This document shows, piece after piece, positions 15,926 to 23,721 of a stretch of DNA of 35,376 nucleotides. Under the pieces are notes generated by a model. It was given only the letters and a program-made list of their open reading frames with translations. It searched no databases and was not told where the DNA came from. Origin of the DNA: Phocaeicola coprophilus DSM 18228 = JCM 13818. GTDB lineage: Bacteria; Bacteroidota; Bacteroidia; Bacteroidales; Bacteroidaceae. The stretch covers positions 73,117-108,492 of the forward strand of contig NZ_EQ973632.1 in NCBI RefSeq assembly GCF_000157915.1. The letters run 5' to 3'. Within the stretch, counting starts at the first letter, position 1. Each line of letters starts with the position of its first letter. Made by a program: the position numbers and the translations under genes.

Positions 15926-17233
15926 ATGGAAAAAAGCAATGTAAAACCCGCAGATGGAAAGCTGGGTGTATTGTGTGTTGGATTAGGCGCTGTTGCAACG
16001 ACCTTTATAACCGGTGTTTTAATGGTCCGCAAAGGGTTGGCGAAACCGGTAGGTTCTATGACGCAGTATGATAAAATCCGTGTAGGTCGTGGAGAATCTA
16101 AGAAATACCTTCATTATGGCGAGATCGTGCCGATGGCTCAATTGAGCGATATCGTTTTCGGTGCATGGGATGTATATCCTGCCAATGCCTATGAATCAGC
16201 CATCAATTGTGAAGTGTTGAAGGAAAAGGATATCAATCCGGTGAAAGATGAACTGGAAAAGATTGTCCCGATGAAGGCTGCTTTTGATCATAATTATGCT
16301 AAACGTCTGGACGGAAACAATGTGAAGGATTGTGCAACCCGTTGGGATATGGTAGAGCAGTTGCGTCAGGATATCCGTGATTTTAAAGCTGCAAACGGAT
16401 GTAGCCGTATTGTTGTTTTGTGGGCTGCTTCTACGGAAATCTACGTTCCTGTATGTGAAGAAGTTCATGGAACTCTGGCTGCTTTGGAACAGGCTATGAA
16501 GAACGATGACCGCGAACATGTAGCTCCGTCTATGTGTTATGCTTACGCTGCACTGGCAGAAGGTGCGCCGTTTATTATGGGTGCTCCGAATACAACCGTT
16601 GATATTCCTGCTATGTGGGAAATGGCTGAAAAGACAAAGATGCCTATTGCAGGAAAAGACTTCAAGACCGGACAGACTCTGGTTAAATCAGGTTTTGCAC
16701 CGATCATCGGAACTCGTTGTCTGGGTCTTTCCGGATGGTTCTCAACCAACATTCTGGGTAACCGTGACGGACTCGTATTGGACGAACCGGCAAACTTCCA
16801 CACGAAGGAAGTCAGCAAGCTGTCTACTTTAGAGTCAATCCTGGTTCCGGAAAACCAGCCTGATCTGTATACAGACTATTATCATAAAGTACGTATCAAC
16901 TATTATCCTCCCCGCAATGACAATAAGGAAGGTTGGGACAATATTGATATTTTCGGTTGGATGGGATATCCTATGCAGATCAAGATCAATTTCTTGTGCC
17001 GTGATTCTATCCTTGCAGCTCCTCTTTGCCTGGATTTGGTATTGTTGAGTGACCTGGCTGCCCGTGCCGGACGTTATGGTATCCAGCGTTTCCTGAGCTT
17101 CTTCCTGAAGAGCCCGATGCATGATTATACCGCAGACGAAGTTCCGGTAAATCATTTGTTCCAGCAGTATGTAATGCTGAAGAACGCACTTCGTGAAATG
17201 GGTGGTTATGAAGCTGACGAGGAAATCGATTAA
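15926..17233 (+). CDS. myo-Inositol-1-phosphate synthase (MIPS)
   Basis: The 435-residue cytoplasmic, NAD-dependent enzyme converts glucose-6-phosphate to 1L-myo-inositol-1-phosphate, the committed step to inositol. The N-terminal Rossmann motif is VLCVGLGAVATTFITGV. The internal patterns VVLWAASTE, GKDFKTGQT, NILGNRDG and the C-terminal LCLDLVLLSDLAARAG are those of inositol-3-phosphate synthases. The gene stands alone between its own promoter and a terminator at 17313-17382. It lies 1.4 kb past the end of the operon encoding a nucleotidyltransferase, CDP-alcohol phosphatidyltransferase and flippase-like protein, fitting an inositol-lipid pathway like the one described in Bacteroides thetaiotaomicron. 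Confidence 0.95.
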   Translation: MEKSNVKPADGKLGVLCVGLGAVATTFITGVLMVRKGLAKPVGSMTQYDKIRVGRGESKKYLHYGEIVPMAQLSDIVFGAWDVYPANAYESAINCEVLKEKDINPVKDELEKIVPMKAAFDHNYAKRLDGNNVKDCATRWDMVEQLRQDIRDFKAANGCSRIVVLWAASTEIYVPVCEEVHGTLAALEQAMKNDDREHVAPSMCYAYAALAEGAPFIMGAPNTTVDIPAMWEMAEKTKMPIAGKDFKTGQTLVKSGFAPIIGTRCLGLSGWFSTNILGNRDGLVLDEPANFHTKEVSKLSTLESILVPENQPDLYTDYYHKVRINYYPPRNDNKEGWDNIDIFGWMGYPMQIKINFLCRDSILAAPLCLDLVLLSDLAARAGRYGIQRFLSFFLKSPMHDYTADEVPVNHLFQQYVMLKNALREMGGYEADEEID

Positions 17234-17312
17234 ACCATTGTTTCATTGCGCAAGATTACTTTTTTAATCGGTCAATAATGTTTTTATATCGATAAAAAAC
17301 ACCTTTTGATTC

Positions 17313-17382
17313 AAGGCGGATGTCAATAAATCCTTTGCAGATGTTTGTTTTCTGCGGGAATATTGACATCCGCTTTTTATTT
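17313..17382 (+). terminator. Intrinsic terminator after MIPS
   Basis: A perfect 13-bp stem, GCGGATGTCAATA (17316-17328) with 17361-17373, is extended by A-U pairs at its base and followed by TTTTTATTT to 17382. The 32-nt loop contains a small GCAGA/TCTGC stem. The 328-nt gap 17234-17561 otherwise holds an AT-rich near-palindrome around 17279-17301 and the next promoter. Confidence 0.85.
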
Positions 17383-17484
17383 GTAAATAGGGCTTAAGGT
17401 TTCTGTGAAACATCTGTTTTTGTTCCTTTTAGTTTCCTATTATTCATAAAAAAAGGTAAGAATGTTGTTTTTTTGAACCTTGTA

Positions 17485-17516
17485 TTTGCTAGGTTTGTTC
17501 ATGCTATGTAACTTTG
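17485..17516 (+). promoter_or_regulatory. Bacteroides-type promoter for the DUF5686 gene
   Basis: TTTG at 17485-17488 and TAACTTTG at 17509-17516 are separated by 20 nt, matching the -33/-7 architecture of Bacteroides sigma-ABfr promoters. The predicted start codon is 45 nt beyond the -7 box. This is the best-formed promoter in the window. Confidence 0.75.
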
Positions 17517-17561
17517 TCTACATTTCAGTTTTTAATAGACTAGACCAGTTCGATTTTGTAT

Positions 17562-20201
17562 ATGGTAAAAAGATTATTCTTGATTTTGATGATATGTCTG
17601 GGAGTCGGACAACTTTCGGCACAGATTCGAGGAGTCGTGACTGATGCGGAAACAGGAGACCCTATTCCTTATTTGAATATTTATTATGAGGGAAAAGGTG
17701 TAGGAGCCGTAACCAATCTGGATGGTGAGTATTCTATCTCTTATCATGAGGGATGGAATGAACTGACGTTTTCCATGGTGGGCTATAGTACGCAGGTGCT
17801 GAAGGTATCTTCGAAAACCCGTACGCTGAACGTAAAGATGAAGGCCGATCTGGTGCTGGACGAAGTGGTGGTAAAGCCCAAGAAAGAGAAATATTCCCGA
17901 AAGAACAATCCGGCCGTTATTATGATGGAGAAGGTTATCAATGCCAAGAAAGCGAATGATCTGAGTGTGAACGATTACTATCACTACAACAAGTATCAGA
18001 AAATTACGTTTTCGCTGAATGACATCACAACCGACTCGCTGAGAGAATCAAATCTGTTTAAGAAATATCCGTTCTTCCGTGACCAGGTAGAGGTGTGTGA
18101 AGTAACGGGAAAGAACATTCTTCCCATATCTGTGGACGAAACGGTTTCGGAGAAGCTGTACCGGAAAAATCCCCATGATGAGAAAACGATCATCAAAGGG
18201 TTGAACTCTTCGGGGGTAAACGAACTTTTCAATACCGGTGACATGCTGACTACCGTACTGAAGGATGTGTTCCAGGATATCAATATCTATCAGGACCGCT
18301 TCCGTTTCCTGCAGTATCCTTTTGACAGCCCTGTATCGAAGGCTGGTATCGGTTTCTATAAGTATTATATTATGGATACGGTCTATGTGGATCGTGACCA
18401 GTGCTTCCATCTGTCTTTCGTGCCGAACAATTCGCAGGACTTTGGTTTCACCGGACACCTTTATATCCTTGCCGATTCTACATTCCGCGTGAAGAAATGT
18501 GTGATGAATCTTCCCAAGAAGAGTGATATCAACTTCGTGGACCACATGATCATTGAGCAGAAGTTTGGAGAACTTCCTTCCGGTGAATGGGTACTGGAAG
18601 AAGATGATATGCTTTGCGAATTGTCTTATCTGAAAAAGCTGCTGGGCTCTTTCCAGGTAAGAAGAACAACCCGTTATTCGGATTTCGGTTTCGAAGAAAT
18701 ACCGGCAAGGATCTTTAAGAAAAAGGGCGATGAGATCAAAGATATCAATGCCATGATGCGAGATGATTCGTTCTGGAAAGAATATCGTCCTACCGAACTT
18801 ACGAAATCGGAAGGAAAGATGGATTCTTTCGTGGAGAATCTGAGCAAGATCAAAGGATTCAAGTATATCATTTTTGTAGCCAAAGCGTTTATTGAGAACT
18901 TTGTGGAAACAGGAGTGAAGGGGCGTCCCAGCAAGGTAGATATCGGTCCGATCAACACCATGATCTCAAGTAACTACATTGACGGTCTGCGTTTGAGAGC
19001 TTCTGCCCAGACAACGGCCAACCTCCATCCGCATCTTTTCTTCCGCGGATATTATGCTTATGGTTTCAAGGATGAGAAGTCGAAATACAAGGGTGAAGTG
19101 GAATATTCCTTCAACAAGAAAGAATACCTGCCCCGTGAATATCCGATCAATTCATTGACTGCGTCTTATTCATACGACAACATGTTGCCTTCGGACAAGT
19201 TCATGGGAACAGACAAGGATAACGTGTTCACTTCGTTCAAGGTGACTTCTGTAGACCAGTATAACTATGAACGTACGGCCAGCCTGAAATATGAACTGGA
19301 ACGTGAAACGGGACTCAAGACTACGGTGATGCTGAAATATGCAAACTATGAACCTTGCGGCGAGCTGTTCTACCGGACGATGGCCGGTGAAAACAGTCTG
19401 CAGCAGGCCCTGGCTTCCGGTGAACTGACAGGGAACCGTTGGGTACAGTCTCCTTATAATGTTCATGACTTTTCCGTAGCAGAGGCAACCGTTGCGCTTC
19501 GTTATGCTCCGGGAGAGACGTTCATCAATACCAAGCAGCGCCGTCTGCCTGTGAATCTTGATGCGCCGGTATTCACTCTTCAGCATACAGTTGGTTTCAA
19601 AGGTATATTGGGAGCTGACTATGCGTTTAATCTGAGTGAGGTAAGTCTCTACAAACGTTTCTGGCTCAGTTCGTGGGGAAATGTGGATGCCTGTCTGAAA
19701 GGCGGTATCCAGTGGAATAAGGTTCCGTTCCCCTTGCTGATCATGCCGGCAGCCAACCTGTCGTATATTATTCAGGATCAGACCTTCAACTTGATCAATA
19801 ACATGGAGTTCCTGAACGACCGTTATGCATCGCTTGATTTGTCATGGAACATGCAGGGAAAACTGTTCAACCGTATTCCTTTGCTGAAGAAACTGAAATG
19901 GCGTGAGTTTATCGGTGTGAAATGTCTGTGGGGAACACTGACGGACAAGAACAATCCGTTGCTTCCGCAGAATGCCAACGATCCTACGCTGATGATGTTC
20001 CCCGGTCATTATGATGCTGAGGGGGTATATCATTCATCCAGTTACGTGATGGATCCCAAGAAGCCTTATGTAGAGATCAGTGCCGGTATTCATAACATTT
20101 TCAAGCTGCTTCATGTGGAGTATGTCCGTCGCTTGAATTATAACGAGCTTCCGACAGCCAGCAAGTGGGGTATCCGCTTTATGATTCGTACGGTGTTCTA
20201 A
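17562..20201 (+). CDS. CarboxypepD_reg-like plus DUF5686 outer-membrane protein
   Basis: The ATG at 17562 is preferred over a TTG two codons earlier, giving 879 residues. A signal peptide (MVKRLFLILMICLGVGQLSA) leads into a CarboxypepD_reg-like beta-sandwich, IRGVVTDAETGDPIPYLNIY through about residue 95, the fold also found at the N-terminus of TonB-dependent receptors. The remainder matches DUF5686 as I remember it. It is rich in alternating aromatic strands and ends in RFMIRTVF, an outer-membrane-barrel-like terminal Phe. The role is unknown. It is monocistronic, with its own promoter, and is followed by a dyad at 20226-20247. Confidence 0.85.
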   Translation: MVKRLFLILMICLGVGQLSAQIRGVVTDAETGDPIPYLNIYYEGKGVGAVTNLDGEYSISYHEGWNELTFSMVGYSTQVLKVSSKTRTLNVKMKADLVLDEVVVKPKKEKYSRKNNPAVIMMEKVINAKKANDLSVNDYYHYNKYQKITFSLNDITTDSLRESNLFKKYPFFRDQVEVCEVTGKNILPISVDETVSEKLYRKNPHDEKTIIKGLNSSGVNELFNTGDMLTTVLKDVFQDINIYQDRFRFLQYPFDSPVSKAGIGFYKYYIMDTVYVDRDQCFHLSFVPNNSQDFGFTGHLYILADSTFRVKKCVMNLPKKSDINFVDHMIIEQKFGELPSGEWVLEEDDMLCELSYLKKLLGSFQVRRTTRYSDFGFEEIPARIFKKKGDEIKDINAMMRDDSFWKEYRPTELTKSEGKMDSFVENLSKIKGFKYIIFVAKAFIENFVETGVKGRPSKVDIGPINTMISSNYIDGLRLRASAQTTANLHPHLFFRGYYAYGFKDEKSKYKGEVEYSFNKKEYLPREYPINSLTASYSYDNMLPSDKFMGTDKDNVFTSFKVTSVDQYNYERTASLKYELERETGLKTTVMLKYANYEPCGELFYRTMAGENSLQQALASGELTGNRWVQSPYNVHDFSVAEATVALRYAPGETFINTKQRRLPVNLDAPVFTLQHTVGFKGILGADYAFNLSEVSLYKRFWLSSWGNVDACLKGGIQWNKVPFPLLIMPAANLSYIIQDQTFNLINNMEFLNDRYASLDLSWNMQGKLFNRIPLLKKLKWREFIGVKCLWGTLTDKNNPLLPQNANDPTLMMFPGHYDAEGVYHSSSYVMDPKKPYVEISAGIHNIFKLLHVEYVRRLNYNELPTASKWGIRFMIRTVF

Positions 20202-20225
20202 GTGTTTTTCCTGCCAAAATTGCGG

Positions 20226-20252
20226 GTACAAAAGAAAGTTTTTGTACTTTTG
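20226..20252 (+). promoter_or_regulatory. Promoter/dyad before the sigma-54 activator gene
   Basis: A perfect 8-bp inverted repeat, GTACAAAA (20226-20233) with TTTTGTAC (20240-20247), overlaps a -7 element TACTTTTG at 20245-20252. It could be an operator on this promoter or a weak terminator for the upstream gene. AAGGAGAGAG just before the ATG at 20276 is an unusually good Shine-Dalgarno site for this phylum. Confidence 0.5.
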
Positions 20253-20275
20253 TCATGTAACAAGGAGAGAGATTT

Positions 20276-21547
20276 ATGGTAAAGCCAGAAATACAAAGTG
20301 TGAAGCTCCGGTTTGGCATTATCGGTAACACCGAAGAATTGAACCGGGCCATTGATGTAGCCATGCAGGTGGCACCGACGGATTTGTCCGTACTTGTCAC
20401 GGGGGAAAGTGGTGTCGGTAAGGAAAGTTTTCCTCAGATTATTCATCAGTTCAGTCGTCGCAAACACGGACCGTACATTGCCGTTAACTGTGGTGCCATT
20501 CCGGAAGGAACCATTGATTCCGAGTTGTTCGGCCATGAAAAGGGAGCTTTTACCGGAGCCATCAGCGACCGCAATGGTTATTTTGCCGAAGCCAATGGCG
20601 GAACGATCTTTCTGGATGAAGTAGGAGAGCTGCCTTTGTCTACACAGGCCCGTCTGTTGCGTGTGCTTGAAACGGGTGAGTATATTAAGGTGGGCTCGTC
20701 CAAGGTACAGAAGACCGATGTGCGTATTGTGGCGGCAACCAATGTTGATTTTTCTGAAGCCATTGCCGAGGGCCGTTTTCGGGAAGACTTGTATTATCGT
20801 CTGAATACGGTTCCTATTAAGGTTCCCCCTCTCCGGGAACGTCAGAACGATATTCCGTTGCTGTTCCGTAAGTTTGCTGCTGATTTCGCAGAGAAGTACC
20901 ACATGCCGGCCATCCAGTTGAACGACGCAGCCCGTCAGTTGCTTGTCGCTTATGCCTGGCCGGGAAACATTCGTCAGCTAAAGAACATCACGGAACAGAT
21001 TTCCATCATTGAAACCAATCGGGACATTACTCCGGAAATCCTCCGCAATTATCTGCCGGCCCAGCAGTCGTCGCGTTTGCCCGCCCTTCTGGGAGTAAAG
21101 CCTGCGGGCAACGGAAAGAGTTTCGAAAGCGAGCGGGAAATCCTTTATCAGGTATTGTTTGATATGCGGCGTGACGTGACAGAACTGAAAAAGCTGGTAC
21201 ACGATATTATGGCCGAGCGGGGAGGAACTTCCGTGGTTGCCTCACATGAACCGGTACATTATATACAGGAAGCTCCTGTCAAGCTGGTACATGATGCTCC
21301 TGTTGTCATGACCTCTGTGCCGTCTGTTACTCCTTTGTCCGAACCGGTCGTAAAACCTGCCGAGGCACAGGAAGTGCAGGATACTGAAGAATATGTGGAA
21401 GAAAATCTTTCTCTGGACGATGTGGAGAAGGAAATGATCCGCAAGGCGCTGGAGCGTCATCATGGCAAGCGCAAGAACGCGGCAAATGATCTGAAGATTT
21501 CCGAACGTACCCTTTACCGTAAAATAAAAGAATATGGACTTGATTAA
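20276..21547 (+). CDS. Sigma-54-dependent transcriptional activator (AAA+ and Fis HTH)
   Basis: The protein has 423 residues. The AAA+ domain (about 15-245) has Walker A GESGVGKE (43-50), the sigma-54-contacting loop GAFTGA (90-95), Walker B TIFLDE (110-115) and the arginine-finger region GRFREDLYYRLN. After a variable linker, a Fis-type helix-turn-helix occupies about 383-421 (RKNAANDLKISERTLYRKIKEY). There is no receiver, PAS or GAF domain at the N-terminus, so control is by another partner or by expression level. It should activate RNA polymerase carrying RpoN. It is first in an operon, overlapping lptE by 14 nt, with a TPR-like gene and secG behind it. Confidence 0.93.
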   Translation: MVKPEIQSVKLRFGIIGNTEELNRAIDVAMQVAPTDLSVLVTGESGVGKESFPQIIHQFSRRKHGPYIAVNCGAIPEGTIDSELFGHEKGAFTGAISDRNGYFAEANGGTIFLDEVGELPLSTQARLLRVLETGEYIKVGSSKVQKTDVRIVAATNVDFSEAIAEGRFREDLYYRLNTVPIKVPPLRERQNDIPLLFRKFAADFAEKYHMPAIQLNDAARQLLVAYAWPGNIRQLKNITEQISIIETNRDITPEILRNYLPAQQSSRLPALLGVKPAGNGKSFESEREILYQVLFDMRRDVTELKKLVHDIMAERGGTSVVASHEPVHYIQEAPVKLVHDAPVVMTSVPSVTPLSEPVVKPAEAQEVQDTEEYVEENLSLDDVEKEMIRKALERHHGKRKNAANDLKISERTLYRKIKEYGLD

Positions 21548-22067
21548 AAAATACCGTAAAAGAGTGTGGCTGCTTGCTTCTGTGATGATGGTAGCACTGA
21601 CCGCCTGCACTATATCCTATAAATTTAATGGTTCTTCCATTAACTACGAGAAGACGAAGACAATTTCTTTCGAGAATTTCCCCAACCGTTCGGCTGCTTT
21701 TGTCTGGGGACCGATGGAGTCTATGTTTAATACCGCCTTGCAGGATATTTTCATGCAGCAGACCCGTCTGAAGCAGGTCCGTCAGGGTGGTGACCTGGAA
21801 TTGTCGGGAGAGATTACGAACTATGATGCCATCAACAAAGGTATCGGTTCGGACGGTTATTCTACGATGGCAGAACTTCGGATGACGGTAAACGTAAGAT
21901 TTGTCAATAATGCAAACCATGCCGAGGACTTTGATAATCGTCAGTTCTCAGCCAGCCGTGAATATGATGCCAGCCAGCAGCTTTCTGCCGTGCAGGAAGA
22001 ACTGGTCAATCAGATGATCGACGAGATTGTTGAGCAGATATTCAATGCGACCGTAGCAAACTGGTAA
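21534..22067 (+). CDS. lptE: LptE-family LPS-assembly lipoprotein
   Basis: The 177-residue lipoprotein starts with a signal peptide ending in the lipobox ALTAC (Cys25). The following CTISYKFNGSSINYEKTKTI and the body match the Bacteroidetes LptE family, the partner that plugs the LptD barrel delivering lipopolysaccharide to the outer membrane. The start overlaps the stop of the sigma-54 activator gene by 14 nt and the next gene begins 3 nt after it, so the genes are translationally linked. LptE proteins diverge strongly, so the assignment rests on pattern memory and size. Confidence 0.85.
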   Translation: MDLIKKYRKRVWLLASVMMVALTACTISYKFNGSSINYEKTKTISFENFPNRSAAFVWGPMESMFNTALQDIFMQQTRLKQVRQGGDLELSGEITNYDAINKGIGSDGYSTMAELRMTVNVRFVNNANHAEDFDNRQFSASREYDASQQLSAVQEELVNQMIDEIVEQIFNATVANW

Positions 22068-22070
22068 GCC

Positions 22071-22913
22071 ATGACAGAACAGCATTTGCAAGAATGGATC
22101 AAGCATCCGGAACTTCTGAATGAGGAGAGTCTGCAGGAACTGAAAGAGCTTGTGGGACGCTATCCCTATTTTCAGACGGCCCGGGTTCTTTACCTGAAGA
22201 ATCTGTTTGTTCTGAAGGATCCTTCCTTTCAGGAAGAACTTCGCCGGAGTGCAATTTATATAGCCGATCTCAGCCTGTTGTTCTATTTCATCGAAGGCGA
22301 ACGTTTTACCATTCGCAAGCATGCCCCGCAGGAAAAGCGGAGCGGGCAAGGAGAAAGCGACCGGACTCTGGATCTGATAGACCGTTTCCTGGCAGAATTG
22401 CCGGAAGAGCCTGCACAGGAACTGCCTCTTCCTGCTGAGGTGAGTGTGGATTATACTTCTATTCTGCTGGACCGGATGACTGAGGGGGATGAGGAAGTGG
22501 CTGCCGTTCCTTTGAAAGGACAGCATTTGATTGACCGTTTCATTGCCAAGGAAGCAGAAGCGGAAGCACATCCCGTGGATGAAGAACTTCCGGAACAGCC
22601 GGATGAGTTGCCGGCAGAACCGCTTGCAGGGCAGGAGGAAACTGAAGAGCCGGCAGAAGAACCGGAAACTGTAGCTGCGTCTGTGTCAGAACCAGCCGGA
22701 GAAGGAATGGGAGAGGAAGAAAATCCGGAAGAAGATCCCGAGGAAAGTTACTTTACGGAAACTTTGGCCAAAATTTACGTGAAACAGCAACGTTACGACA
22801 AGGCACTGGAAATTATTCGGAAATTAAATTTGAAATATCCCAAAAAAAATGCTTACTTTGCAGACCAAATCAGATTTTTGGAGAAATTGATTATTAACGC
22901 TAAATCAAAATAA
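22071..22913 (+). CDS. TPR-like hypothetical protein with an acidic linker
   Basis: The 280-residue protein has no signal peptide. Residues 1-75 are helical (LQEWIKHPELLNEESLQELK, then YPYFQTARVLYLKNLF). Residues 155-230 are a low-complexity acidic stretch rich in Glu, Pro and Ala. The C-terminus is one TPR-like hairpin, YVKQQRYDKALEIIRKLNL, plus a following helix. I recognise no enzyme. It lies between lptE and secG in a four-gene operon (secG begins 6 nt after its stop), so it may scaffold an envelope-biogenesis process. An A8 run at about 22841 is a possible slippage site but the frame is intact. Confidence 0.75.
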   Translation: MTEQHLQEWIKHPELLNEESLQELKELVGRYPYFQTARVLYLKNLFVLKDPSFQEELRRSAIYIADLSLLFYFIEGERFTIRKHAPQEKRSGQGESDRTLDLIDRFLAELPEEPAQELPLPAEVSVDYTSILLDRMTEGDEEVAAVPLKGQHLIDRFIAKEAEAEAHPVDEELPEQPDELPAEPLAGQEETEEPAEEPETVAASVSEPAGEGMGEEENPEEDPEESYFTETLAKIYVKQQRYDKALEIIRKLNLKYPKKNAYFADQIRFLEKLIINAKSK

Positions 22914-22919
22914 AAGAAG

Positions 22920-23291
22920 ATGTATTTATTATTTGTTGTATTAATGGTGCTTGCCGCTATCCTGATGTGTTTTGTAGTATTGGTACAGAATTCTAAGGGT
23001 GGAGGTCTTTCTTCCAGTTTCGCGTCTTCCAACCAGATCATGGGTGTACGTAAAACTACTGACTTTATTGAAAAACTTACGTGGGGACTGGCCATTTTCA
23101 TGGTTGTGATCAGTATTGCTACTTCATACGTGATTCCTACGACTACAGAAGGTTCTTCTGTAATCATGGATCAGGCTGTGAAGGAACAGAAAACGAACCC
23201 GCTGAATGCTCCGGCCGGATTCGCTGCTCCTCAGACTGACGCTGAAGCTCCGGCTGCTGCTCCTGCAGCAAACGATTCAGCTGCCAACTAA
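22920..23291 (+). CDS. secG: Preprotein translocase subunit SecG
   Basis: The 123-residue inner-membrane protein has two transmembrane helices (about 2-22 and 54-73), joined by the conserved loop LVQNSKGGGLSSSFASSNQIMGVRK. SecG assists SecYE during protein export. The C-terminal ~50 residues are an Ala/Pro-rich tail, longer than the E. coli protein but typical of this phylum as I remember it. It is the last gene of the sigma-54 activator operon. Confidence 0.95.
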   Translation: MYLLFVVLMVLAAILMCFVVLVQNSKGGGLSSSFASSNQIMGVRKTTDFIEKLTWGLAIFMVVISIATSYVIPTTTEGSSVIMDQAVKEQKTNPLNAPAGFAAPQTDAEAPAAAPAANDSAAN

Positions 23292-23338
23292 TGGGAGAAT
23301 CCCGAACATATTAACAAGGTGCTTGATGCACGCGCAGG

Positions 23339-23382
23339 CGCGGACTTCTCCGGATGGTATTAGCTTTCCGGAGGGGTCTGCG
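23339..23382 (+). other. Strong GU-containing RNA hairpin downstream of secG
   Basis: The arms 23339-23354 (CGCGGACTTCTCCGGA) and 23367-23382 pair along all 16 positions with three G-U wobbles. Two more outer pairs are possible. The 12-nt loop is TGGTATTAGCTT. No long T-tract follows, so it may be a weak terminator, an RNA-processing signal or part of an unannotated RNA. The rest of the 430-nt stretch 23292-23721 holds the repeats at 23527-23615 and the terminator at 23648-23690. Confidence 0.55.
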
Positions 23383-23526
23383 TCCTTCGTTTGTATTGTG
23401 CGGTAATTCCTCAGCATTGTGCACTCGTTTCTTTTTAGTTTTCAAAAGGACTTTCTGAGGTTGTCTGTTGCTTTCCGGAAGTATATTTCAACAGCTTTCG
23501 GAGGGAAATAGTGCACTTTGGACCCT

Positions 23527-23615
23527 TGAAAAAACGTCTCGACGTTTTCATGAAAACACTTCGGCCTTTGTGTTGAAAGACTTCGGGCTTTTAAAAAAAC
23601 GTTTCGGCCTTTTTT
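23527..23615. repeat. Four degenerate ~21-24-nt tandem repeats
   Basis: Units at about 23527-23550, 23551-23573, 23574-23594 and 23595-23615 share a core like ACTTCGGCCTTT, usually with a TGAAA start. The first unit is itself palindromic (AAAACGT CTCG ACGTTTT). The ORFs through this stretch have no support as genes. Confidence 0.6.
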
Positions 23616-23643
23616 TGAGCTTTTCTATAAGATTCCTTTCAGG

Positions 23644-23690
23644 AAAAATCCGCTTTTCTCCGACCGGATCCTGATCGGGAAAAAGCGGAT
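23644..23690 (-). terminator. Intrinsic terminator of the RidA-like gene
   Basis: An inverted repeat (23648-23661 with 23677-23690; ATCCGCTTTT paired with AAAAGCGGAT, inner mismatches) is followed on the minus strand by TTTTT. It sits 31 nt past the stop of the gene at 23722-24858. Confidence 0.75.
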
Positions 23691-23721
23691 GAGAGGGGAT
23701 GAAAAAAAGTTTTCTGACAGA

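Noticed and set aside
23206-23674. Two short plus-strand ORFs after secG
   Set aside because: They overlap secG or lie in hairpins and degenerate repeats, with low-complexity products and no start signals.
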